Positions 1-9,731 are shown, counted from the first letter of the stretch. The stretch is DNA of 13,708 nt from Oehlia diaphana (GCA_003833135.1 QZLH01000012.1:282977-296684); one strand, 5' to 3'. Program-made: numbers and translations. The notes: generated by a model not told the origin, from the sequence alone.

Positions 1-35
<35 letters not shown>

Positions 36-36
36 T

Positions 37-71
<35 letters not shown>
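1..71. repeat. A31/T40 homopolymer palindrome upstream of the kinesin gene
   Basis: Thirty-one A are followed directly by forty T, interrupted only by C at 38. The two arms are self-complementary. It lies about 90 bp upstream of the kinesin start and could be a nucleosome-poor promoter tract. Run lengths in assemblies are unreliable. Confidence 0.8.
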
Positions 72-72
<1 letters not shown>

Positions 73-157
73 AAAAAACTATTCGATAGAAAAATAATAG
101 CAATAATTTTATTATTTAACGATTTAAAAATTTTATTTATATAATTTCTTTAAAATA
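72..157 (+). promoter_or_regulatory. Short 5' flank / leader of the kinesin gene
   Basis: AT-rich stretch between the homopolymer palindrome and the start codon. No clear TATA box or other defined site can be called; the start context is AAAATAATGACA, much like that of the DCAF4-like gene (AAAATAATGACT). Confidence 0.3.
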
Positions 158-3100
158 ATGACATCTGAAGGTGCAACTTCGGTGCAAGTTGGTAAGCAAA
201 AAAAAAAAAATGAAATTTCTAAAAGTCTTTTCATTTTATCCTTATTCATTTCCATTTTCGAGTCTCATTTAAGATTAATTTAACAAACAAATAAACGGTC
301 ACATGTCAATATTACATAATAACCCTAACAAAAACCTTCTTTAAAATTATACATTAGCTGTCCGAATAAAACCGATTACCGACGAAGATTTAGAAAAATT
401 ACCTACAAGATTTCAACGTCAAGTAATTACTACTCCATCTCCACATCAAATTGTTGTTGAAGGAGAAAAAAGACAATTTTATCATTTTGATCATGTATTT
501 CCTCCTGAAACCACTCAACAAGAAATTTATGAAAAGTCTGTTGAAAATTTAGTGGATAAATTTTTAGAAGGTATAAAAATGGTTCATTGTTTCATATTGT
601 GTGGCGCAGCCTATTTGCATTTTAAGTTTTAGATTTTGGCCTTGACTAAACATAATTAGAAAAAATGTAATTATTTAATTTTTTTTTTCCTCCATTAGGT
701 TACAATGTGACAATATTAGCGTACGGTCAAACATCTTCAGGAAAGACCCATACAATGGGTACAGCCGATAATCCATCTATACCATATCATAATAAAGGAA
801 TAATTCCCCGTGCTATAGCAACTTTATTTCATACAATGAATACTTCTTCATTATATATGAATCGAAAATTTTCAATGAAAGTTTCATTTATAGAAATTTA
901 TAATGAAGACTTAATTGATTTACTTGGTGAAGGTGAGGGAGAATCTAGACCTCAAGTCATGATACGTGAAGATTCAAAAGGTCATATTTATTGGAGTGGC
1001 TTACAAGAACTTCAAGTTAATAGTGTTGATGATGTTATAGCGTATGTATAAAATTATTTATTTGATTACATTTAATTATAATTTCTAAAATCATTGTATA
1101 TTTGTAGTTATTTGGCAAGAGGTTCATTAAATAGACAAGTTGGTGCTACTGATATGAACGCGAAATCTTCTAGATCACATGCCATTTTCTCTCTTACAAT
1201 GTCACAACAAAAATTAGTAAATCATAATGGTTATAATAATTATTCAAATCCTGGTTCAAGACCAACAACTCCATCTTCAAAATTAATGGGTTCAAGAGCT
1301 AATTCAAGATTAGATTCAAGATTTGATGATGAAAGTGATTGGATCACCATAACTAGTAAATTTCATTTTGTAGATTTGGCTGGTAGTGAAAGGGTAAGTT
1401 ATATTGTTCAACCTATTACATCTTTCATTTAATACATCTCTAAAATTTTTTTTTTTTTTTTTTTTTAGCTAAAACGTACTGCAGCAAGTGGAGATCGTGC
1501 AAAAGAGGGGATATCAATTAATTCAGGTTTATTAGCGTTAGGGAATGTAATTTCAGCTTTAGGAGATCCAAATAAAGCAAAACATACAACTCATATTCCT
1601 TATAGAGATTCTAAACTTACTCGTTTATTACAAGATTCTCTTGGAGGAAATGCACAAACTTTAATGATTGCTTGTGTTTCTCCCGCAGAATTTAATCTTA
1701 ACGAAACTGTCAATACTCTTAAATATGCAAATAGGGCTCGTAATATTAAAAATAGTGCTGCTGTCAATCAAGAAGAAACTGGTTGGAATGACATAATACA
1801 TTTACAAAATCTTGTAGTAAAGCTTCGTAGTGAAATATCAAGTTTAAAAGTTTCATTATCTAATGCAAATTCTAATAATGGAACGTTATCCCCTGGTAGA
1901 ACTACACCTGTTGAAGGAATTAGTAGAATCAAATCACCAACCGCTGGTTATTATTCTTCAATACCAACGGGAGTCGGTGGAAGAGTAACACCAACTTCTG
2001 GGATACCGACGGGAAGAAGCACACCCACAGCTTCTGGGATACCGACGGGAAGGAGTACACCCACAACTTCCGGTATACCAAATGGAAGGAGTACACCTAC
2101 ATCAGGAATTCCTGGACCATCAGGAATTCCAGGAAGAAGTACGCCTACATCAGGAATTCCTGGCCCATCTGGTATTCCAGGAAGAAGTACGCCTACATCG
2201 GGAATACCTGGAAGGAACACTCCAACAAAATCAGGAATTCCTTCAGGTATTCCAGGAAGAACTACACCAACATCAGGCGGTATACCTTCTGTAATAACAC
2301 GTCGCACATCACGTCCATCACGTCCATCTTCACCACTTACAACCTTCTCACATGGAAATTATTTGGCGAATAATAGTAAAGATACGGAAGCTATGGAAGA
2401 TGAATTGTTACAGCTTCGAGCATCATATGCTGAACTTTCACGAAAATATGCAAAGACTTCTGCCGAGCTTGCTATGCATCAAGATAATAATCCCGACGAA
2501 TTGCATAATCTTAAAGGACCTGTAATTGAAGAATATGAAAAATCAATATCATCACTTGAAAGTAACTTAGCCATGACAATTGCAGCATTAACTCATGCCG
2601 AGAATACATTGAAAGAAATTGAAGAAAGAAATGCTATGTTAGAAAAAAATCAAGAACAAACAAAGAGTCTTAATAATAACTTACAGAAATATATTAAAGA
2701 ACTTGAATCAAAACGGGATACTGAAACAAAAGTGGTGACTGCACGTGAAGATCATTCAGAAAAATTTGTTAGTGAAGCTGTGAAAGTACTTGAAGAACGA
2801 TTACGCGATCGTGAGGCTGCTTATAAAGAATTAGAAGAAAAATTAAAACGTTCTGGTGTAGATCAAGAAAAACATGTACTTTTGAATAAAATCGATAGTA
2901 AAGATAAACGAATTAGTTTTCTTGATAGCAAACTTACTCAACTTGGTGAAGAAGTTGATAAATTAAGAAGATTGGAAAATAAACAAAATTCAAGTACAAT
3001 GAATTTTTATAACATGTCGGAAAGAGATCAATTGACCATCAAATCTCTTGAATCAAAACTTCGACAAACTGAAACAGAACTTAAAGAAGCAAAATTAAAA

Positions 3101-6100
3101 TATCAAGAATTACAATCAAGGTTTGATAATAGTTCGGAATTCACGGCAACGCCTATTACACCCATGACTCCTATGACACCTGCCACACCACATAATGAAT
3201 ACAATAATAATAATATAAATGGTTCAACAAAGCTTGGTGTACATCGAAAAGCAAAATCTTTATCAGCTGATCTCAAATCAGAAAATCATTCTGCAATTAT
3301 TGAAAAACTTCAATTTGAGTTAAAATTATTCGAATCTTTTAATAAGGACAAACAACAAAATTTAGATGCTGTTAAACGAGAATTGAACCATTTAGAAACA
3401 GATTATCAAGAAACATTGCAATTGGTTAATGATCTTCAAGAAGAACTTAAAAAACGTGATGATATATCAAATTCAGAACCAACAAACTCATCTAATTCTC
3501 AATTACTTCAAGAAGTTGAAAAACTCAAGGAGAAAGAAAAACAACTTTTACAAAATATCGAAGTACATGAAACCGAACATAAAAAACATGTAGAAGAAAT
3601 TAAAAGGTTAGAATCAAATATTCGTGATCTTCGTAAAAAAATGACCGAAGAAACTTCTGATGATAAAAATGAAGAATTAATGATATTACGTGAATACGTG
3701 GCTAACAGCAAAGATTATGAAAATACCATTAAACGACTTGAAGATGAGCTTCGAGAAGTTAAAGAATCACATAATCAAGAGAAGAAATCAACTACATCAT
3801 CAAAAGACAATAGTATTACGAATAATGATGAAACTTCGGCTGATAAACTTGAACAAAACGTTGACGAAAATGTAATAGCATTGGAAGGTGCCGTTAAAGA
3901 TCTTGAAAATAAACTTTCTTCTCTCAACTTGGACATTAAAAACAAGGATAACATTATTGAAAAAGAGTTGGAAAATAAAGGTTTATTACAAAAGCACCTC
4001 AAAGATAAAGAAACCGAGGTAGCTATTCTTACAAAACAATTGATGGATCTTAGGAAACAAGATGATGATGTGCAGAGGAGAATGAAAGAGCTCCAAACGC
4101 AATTAGGTAGCGTCAAGGAAATCAATAAGTCATTAGAAAGTGATTTGGATAATATTAAGAATGAATTGAAAGTTGTAAAAGAGAATGAAGCTCAAGCACT
4201 TGAACAATTACAAGTACTAGACGCTGAAGAGTTGAAACTTCAACAAGAATTGGCGCAATTACGCAATACAGAAATAACGCAACGAGAACGAATTGCTGTA
4301 TTAGAAGCTCAATTATCAGAGAAAGGTGCACAGATTGATAATGAACTTATAAATGTAAAATCAGAATTAGCAATTTCAAAAGAATCAGAAATTACCAACA
4401 AATTAACAATTGCTCAGTTAACACAAAATATTTCAGAAATCGATAATGAGTTTACAAATGTAAAATCAGAATTAGCAATTTCGAAAGAATCAGAAATCGC
4501 AAACAAAAAAATGATTGCTGAACTTGAATCCGAATTAAGTAAATCTGAATCTGTAATAACCTCTCTACAATCTAATATTGAGATATCGAACTCCAATGAA
4601 AATGAAATAAATGAAACACTTGTTAAACTACGAAAGGAATTATCAGATACTAAATCAGAAATGGAATCACAAAATGAATTATTAACAGAACTTGGAAATC
4701 AATTGACAACAACCGAAAAAGAACGTGAACAATATTCCGAACGTATTAATGAATTGTCAAGAATTATAGAAGAAAGAGAAAATCAATTGACAACAACTGA
4801 AAAAGAACTTAATCAGTATTCTGAACGTATCAATGAACTATCAAGAATAATTGAAGCAAGAGAAAATCAATTGACAACAACCGAAAAAGAACGCGAACAA
4901 TATTCCGAACGTATTAATGAACTATCAAGAATGATTGAAGAACGTGAAAATCAATTGAAAACAACCGAAAAAGAACGTGAACAATATTCCGAACGTATTA
5001 ATGAACTATCAAGAATTATTGAAGAACGTGAAAATCAATTGACAATAACCGAAAAAGAACGTGATCAGTATTCTGAACGTGTTAATGATCAATCAAGAAT
5101 GATGGATCAACAAAAGGAAGAAGTAGAAGCTTTTGAATTAACAATAACGAACTTGGAGAATGAACTCAAAGATACGAAGACTGCATCCCAAACTTATCAG
5201 GATAAAATGAAATCATTGGGAGAAAAACTTTCTGATTTAGAATCTCAACTTGATGAAGCAAAAGCTTCAAATGAAGAACATGTTCGAATGATCAATAACC
5301 TTGATTCTACATTAAAAGAATCTAACATTCATCTCAGTGAGAAAGAGGAATTGATATCTAGCAAAGACTCCCATATTAAAGAATTGGAAGCAACAATTAA
5401 AAAGATTAATGAGAAATTAGCTGATGCTGAATTGTCTAGAACTTCTGAATCTGAACATGTAAAATCACTTCGAGACAAAATTGCGGAAATTGAAGCTAAA
5501 TTAGAACAAAGTCCATCACCTGAAGATCTTGAATCAGCACAACAACTTGCAGATAAACAAACTGAGCTCGTTAAAGAATTGGAAAGGAAGATTGATGAAA
5601 TTAATAAAACGAATTCATCAGACATTGCTAATATGAATGAAAATATTGTCATTTTAACCAAGGAATTAAATGAGATGAAATCCGCCGAAGAAGCGCAAAA
5701 TTCTTTGATTCATGAATTAGAGTCTGAACTAAAAGAAAAAGAAGACAAGACGCTTGAATTAAAAGAAATGTTAGACAAGGCCAACGCCCAACTTCTCGAA
5801 AAGAATGAACATTTAAATGTCAAAGTTAATCTTGAACGACAAGTACAAAATTTACAAGAACAACTTACTTCTATGGCCAAGGAATTAACGGACATTACTA
5901 TAAAATATGAAGACGGCGAAGCTTTATCGAATGAATACAAAGTACAGATATCGAAATTAGAAAAAGCTCTTGAAGAAGCCAAAAAATTATCAAGTGATAA
6001 ACAAAAAACGGACGAAACATTAGAAACTTCTGAATCCGAATTCAAGATTCCACTGAAGGATAATACAGCACAAGATAATCTTATTAAATCACTTCATGAA

Positions 6101-6514
6101 AAGATTATTGAACTAGAGAGCGCAGGACAATCAAATTCCGATATAACTAAATATGAAATTGAAATTAAAGAATTAAACGAAAAAGTTTTCAAATTAGAGG
6201 AAATGGTTGCAGAAAAATCTAAATTAATAGAAAGTTTAAAGGAAAGTGAGACAGAAATAAAAGAATCAAGACAAAAATTAGAAGTATTACAAAAGGAAAA
6301 GAACGATCTTGTAAATGAAATTGAAACATTGAAAGTTAAAGCTGATCGATATGAACAATATAGAATTGAAGTAGAAGAAGAGAAAAAAGAAATTAATAGT
6401 ATTTTAACAAAAGAAAGAGATGCTCGACATAAAGCTGAAGTTCAATTAACCAATCTTGAAAATCATATTGAAGAACTTCAAGGTGCAAAGAGGAGTAAAT
6501 TTATGTGTTTTTAA
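158..6514 (+). CDS. Kinesin-4-like (KIF4/KIF21-type) motor protein with SxIP-rich linker and long coiled coil
   Basis: ATP-driven microtubule motor, predicted cytoplasmic or spindle-associated. Exons: 158-191, 358-570, 699-1041, 1108-1393, 1469-6514. All introns are GT..AG and the frame closes through all joins, giving 1973 residues. Seen: VAVRIKP at the start of the motor, P-loop GQTSSGKT (residues 92-99), switch I NAKSSRSH (214-221), switch II DLAGSER (286-292), then [18 protein letters not shown] and [18 protein letters not shown]. The last two blocks and the RARNIKN neck resemble kinesin-4 more than other classes. Residues 455-554 hold 11 SxIP motifs. From about 590 to the C terminus the protein is heptad-rich coiled coil, with two internal repeats (1248-1317 and 1369-1508) and a Thr-Pro cluster (853-866). 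The start ATG follows AAAATA and is the only one that leads into the motor. The last exon, 5046 nt, is uninterrupted. The family is confident; the exact subfamily is less so. Confidence 0.94.
1955..2254 (+). repeat. Coding repeat array encoding 11 SxIP motifs (kinesin linker)
   Basis: Degenerate units encode SGIP followed by (T/G/N)GRSTPT, spanning residues 455-554. The clearest DNA-level repeat is a 48-bp unit in two adjacent copies around 2101-2196, each encoding [16 protein letters not shown]. Eleven Ser-x-Ile-Pro motifs are present (SSIP once, SGIP ten times); a twelfth, GGIP, lacks the serine. Nearly all are followed within a few residues by Arg and by Ser/Thr-Pro. Confidence 0.9.
4334..4543 (+). 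repeat. Two tandem 105-bp coding repeats (35 residues each) in the kinesin coiled coil
   Basis: Copies start at 4334 and 4439 and both encode IDNE(L/F) followed by [14 protein letters not shown]. The first halves are nearly identical and the second halves have diverged. Thirty-five residues equal five heptads, so the duplication preserves coiled-coil register. Confidence 0.85.
4697..5116 (+). repeat. Five tandem 84-bp coding repeats (28 residues each) in the kinesin coiled coil
   Basis: Copies start at 4697, 4781, 4865, 4949 and 5033. Each begins NQL(T/K)(T/I)TEKE and continues [11 protein letters not shown]. Copies 1-4 are nearly identical; copy 5 is degraded at its end. Twenty-eight residues equal four heptads, so register is kept. 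High DNA identity implies recent expansion or gene conversion. Confidence 0.93.
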
Positions 6515-6581
6515 ATTATTTATTGTATAGATATTTTTTTAAACTTGTATAGAATTATAAATTTTTAAAATTAAATAATCA

Positions 6582-6587
6582 AATAAA
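6582..6587 (+). terminator. Candidate poly(A) signal AATAAA for the kinesin gene
   Basis: AATAAA 68 nt after the kinesin stop codon. In DNA this AT-rich the hexamer is expected by chance, so this is only a plausible site. Confidence 0.3.
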
Positions 6588-6762
6588 AGTAATTATTAAC
6601 TTTAAACGTAACGAGATATCTAATAACTGATAACTTGAATGAAATATTTTACACTTGTTTTTATTTTTTGCTATTCAATTAATCATTTATCACGCTAATA
6701 GTAAATAAATACTGTACATAACGTACTATTAATTTAAAAACAGAAAAAAAGTATATTTTTTT

Positions 6763-6768
6763 TTTATT
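6763..6768 (-). terminator. Candidate poly(A) signal AATAAA for the CAX gene
   Basis: TTTATT on the + strand reads AATAAA on the coding strand, 113 nt past the CAX stop. A second TTTATT at 6659-6664 is an alternative. Chance matches are common here. Confidence 0.25.
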
Positions 6769-6880
6769 ATAATTAATATTTTTTCAACATCAACTATCTA
6801 ACTTATAGTGAAAAAATTATATTATGTTTCATTTACTGTATATACATATTTACTATATCTCATATATACCACTTTCCAAG

Positions 6881-8974
6881 TTACCCTTCCGTACCACCAG
6901 TTTCTCCAATTCCTTCAACTTTAGTTTTGTTTAAATTTCTACTCCAAGGATTACAATCAAGGATGGGTGGATGTTCATCATGAAGACTTGGAAGATAGAA
7001 GAATGCTATAGCTATCAATACATACGATATCTAAAAGGTATTTACATATTAATTACTAAGATTTTACGAAAAAAAAAAAACAAATGATTATAAAATTTGT
7101 ATTGATAATACTTACAATTAGCATATAACCTTCTAACCAATGTACTTTATTATCCTATTAATAAAATTAATAATTTCTTAAAATTTTTTTTTTTTAAAAA
7201 AAAAAAATGTTTATAGAATGAAAAATTATTATACATACAGCGACCAGATAATTTACAATCAATATAGCACAACCCAATACAGATATTTCCAATATATTAA
7301 AATCCAATGTTAATGGTTTACTATAAATCCATCCAACCGATACTAATATTGGCGTGATTAACAATGCCATTTGCTTTTGAAAATATAAATAGCGTGAATA
7401 TATAATTTAGAAATCTGTTTTTCAAAAGATTTGAAAAAAAAATTACTCACCACAGACGTATTAAGAATAACACTGATAGCTGTATCTACTTTATCTCTAG
7501 CTGCTTCCGCGATAGCTTGATAATGTTCAATAAAATTCGATACAACTAATAAAAAAATTAAATATATAAGATTAAAATATTTTTAAGAAAATTTTAAAAT
7601 TTGCGTATTTACACGTACCACAAAGAGGCAGAAGGACTATCCCAATGAATCCAGTACCAAGTTCATATCTATCCCCTAATTCTTCAATACTTGAAACCAA
7701 AGTTCTTGCACATATTGTAATTCCGGCTACTGATCCTGCAATCCTTTTTTTTTTTAAAAAAAAAAAAAGTGAAATTTATGAGCGATCCGAATTGCAATTT
7801 TTTTTTTAAAAAAAATAAACAATTATCATTTACGATATTAAAACTTACAAGATTATATCAAATAACCAATTATAAATTTTATGGTGATCAAATTCTTTAA
7901 CGTCTACTGCCTAAAAAATAGGTCCTATCTTAAATTAAATATTTTTAATGTTTTTTAAATCATTTTTTTTCACTTACCTCATGAGCATGAGTTTTCAATT
8001 GAAAAACTAATAGTCCTATAAAAACCAACATAAGTATAATGGCTGTAGCATGACTAATGTTTTGTAAATTACAGTCAACTAAACGATGATCTGTTGTATC
8101 AACAGGTACTGCAGCTATCTTAAACGCTGCCGGAATCATTAATGCAAGAAAGGCTAAAGCTAAAATGGAAGATGATGTGTCGACGAATGTTCCAATTTCG
8201 AATTCAGTATGAAGTGCGGGTTTACCATCTCTACGACGAGCCGTAGGCCAAGAGCCCACAACGAAAGTTATACCTAGAACCTAGCAAATAATGAATAATT
8301 AATTGAAAAGAACGAGTAAAAAACGACAAGTAACTAGCATTATTTTATTTTTTTCTAATATACCAGAGTAATATTACAGAGAATTGATCCTAATACAGCT
8401 GATCGTACAATCGCATATCGACCATCTAGTAACGCATATGATTCAATAACAAGTTCTACAAAGTTTCCTGATAATGCATGAAGGACCGCTTGATATTTCT
8501 ATTTTTAACATTTTCGTTATATTAAATCAATTAAAATCAATTTTTTAATTTCTTATTTTTAAATTTCAAAATTTACCGGTCCTAAGAATGCGGATAAATC
8601 TTCCACACCAATTGTCATTATATTTGACAAAGGAATTATTGCCAAAAAATTGAAGATAAAATTGAGATAAAACACATCATGAAAACGTTCTTCGAGATGC
8701 AATCGCGGTAGAACTATCGCCGGAATCAAGAAAATAAGCAAAAAGTTGGTCATTCTTCCTTTCCTTAATATGGACCAAGTGAATTCTCTCCATGATTTTG
8801 GATGCAATAAATGACGTTTCTTGAACTTTTCATGTTTGTGTTCCGAGGATTGTTCAATTTCTTCTATCTACGTTTATAAATACATAAGCATTATTATAAC
8901 CGCAGCACAAAATTAATTCGATAACCAACAAATAGAGTTTATACATTATCATCATGACCGTTTCTATCGCTCAT
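6881..8974 (-). CDS. CAX-family Ca2+/H+ antiporter (vacuolar-type cation/proton exchanger)
   Basis: Predicted secondary transporter moving Ca2+ (possibly other cations) against H+ across an organelle membrane, usually the vacuole in fungi. Exons in transcript order: 8974-8945, 8867-8577, 8498-8364, 8280-7978, 7910-7849, 7743-7619, 7545-7451, 7373-7239, 7154-7116, 7030-6881. All introns are GT..AG, 67-105 nt, and the product is 454 residues, normal for CAX. Seen: MTIGVEDLSAFLGP before the first repeat; alpha-1 motif GNFVEL (E122); VLGSIL after it; a His/acid-rich loop near 247-265 (KTHAHE, EFDHHK); alpha-2 motif SNFIEH (E322, H323); QMALLITPILV; about 11 hydrophobic segments. Both alpha motifs depart from the common GNAVE/GNAAEH form. 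The exon join at 7619/7545 just before the alpha-2 motif is the least certain. The short soluble N terminus has no signal peptide. Substrate and location are inferred from the family. Confidence 0.9.
7184..7207. repeat. T12A12 palindrome in a CAX intron
   Basis: Twelve T followed by twelve A inside the 84-nt intron 7155-7238; perfectly self-complementary. Confidence 0.8.
7745..7768. repeat. T11A13 palindrome abutting a CAX 3' splice site
   Basis: On the coding strand this reads T13 then A11, running straight into the AG acceptor of the exon starting at 7743. The pyrimidine tract is thus separated from the AG by an A run with which it could pair. Confidence 0.75.
7798..7815. repeat. T10A8 palindrome in the same CAX intron
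   Basis: A second T/A self-complementary run within intron 7744-7848, which at 105 nt is the longest intron of the gene. Confidence 0.7.
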
Positions 8975-9186
8975 TTTTTAAATTATTATTAACAAATAAA
9001 ATAAATAAAAATATCTTTCACTTAAATACCAGAAATAAAGAAAAGAAAAATTTATTTTATGGTTTACACTTTTCTCGATTCTATTCGCTTTATTTATATT
9101 CGTTGTCAATCTGTGGGATGAGCCTCCATTAAGCAGACTGTAAATGGCTTGTTGATGCTGAAGATGCATCAAATTCACGGGTATCT

Positions 9187-9325
9187 TTGATTAAAATTCA
9201 AGATTTCGGGAATGTTATAACCGGGTATTTGAACTTTTTGGTTAGCCCGGAAATTTCGAAACGCCGAGGCTTTTTATAATTACTATTTTTAGGAATAATC
9301 GACCAGTATGCGTAATTTTAATCAA
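9187..9325. repeat. 139-bp inverted-repeat segment, possible small MITE
   Basis: TTGATTAAAATT (9187-9198) is matched by its exact reverse complement AATTTTAATCAA (9314-9325). The interior is GC-richer than the flanks and has a nested CCGGG..CCCGG pairing around 9221-9255. No convincing target duplication is visible, so a transposon origin is unproven. Confidence 0.4.
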
Positions 9326-9713
9326 GGTTTTAGAAATTAAAATAGCTCGATTTTTTTTTCCTAAACGATCTTCTCAAACTCCTTTTTTTCTACATTCATC
9401 CAATATACATCAGGTTATCTTATTTTGTTTTAATAAAAATTTTGTGATAATCAACAAAAGAAAAGCCATTATCTTTTTTTTTAGAAAATAATTCTTGTTT
9501 ATGATTATTTATATTATGGGAAATTTTTTTCATACTAAGCCTTTTTAACCATTTCAACAAGTTCAACCTATAAAAACAAAATCGTATTCATTTATATACA
9601 TTATCCAATACAATTTATGTAATAATAAATATTTTACTATATATAAATCAATGGTTTACTTTCAGTTTAAATATTAATGCGAATAATTTATATTATATAA
9701 TTAAACACAAAAA

Positions 9714-9725
9714 ATGTGTTTTTAG
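9714..9725 (+). promoter_or_regulatory. Minimal uORF or 5'-UTR intron acceptor ahead of the DCAF4-like start
   Basis: ATG TGT TTT TAG forms a three-codon upstream frame ending 6 nt before the main ATG. The same bases, TGTGTTTTTAG, also look like a 3' splice site, in which case the element would be removed with a leader intron. The sequence cannot decide between the two. Confidence 0.3.
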
Positions 9726-9731
9726 AAAATA

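Larger units (their letters stand above)
6515..6880. other. Convergent intergenic region between the kinesin and CAX genes
   Basis: AT-rich 366-bp spacer between two stop codons on opposite strands, holding both 3' untranslated regions. I see no coding potential and no repeat apart from short A/T runs. Confidence 0.7.
8975..9731. promoter_or_regulatory. Divergent intergenic region (shared promoter space of the CAX and DCAF4-like genes)
   Basis: The 757 bp between two start codons must contain both promoters. It is AT-rich except for a less AT-rich island at about 9100-9310. It contains an inverted-repeat candidate (9187-9325) and a 63-codon ATG-initiated frame on the minus strand starting at 9169 that I do not accept as a gene. 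No specific factor site can be named. Confidence 0.5.

Noticed and set aside
2082..2294. 70-codon + frame rich in HQEF
   Set aside because: Out-of-frame reading of the same kinesin coding repeats.
1951..2307. 118-codon open frame on the minus strand rich in Val-Gly-Val and Pro
   Set aside because: It is the antisense shadow of the SxIP repeat array in the kinesin; its repetitive residues mirror the sense repeats.
4697..5116. Regular 84-bp repeats as a possible CRISPR-like array
   Set aside because: There are no distinct spacers, and the repeats are in-frame coding sequence for a heptad coiled coil.
5329..6045. Minus-strand frames of about 110 codons opposite the kinesin tail
   Set aside because: Ser/Leu-rich antisense shadows of Glu/Lys-rich coiled-coil codons, with no independent support.
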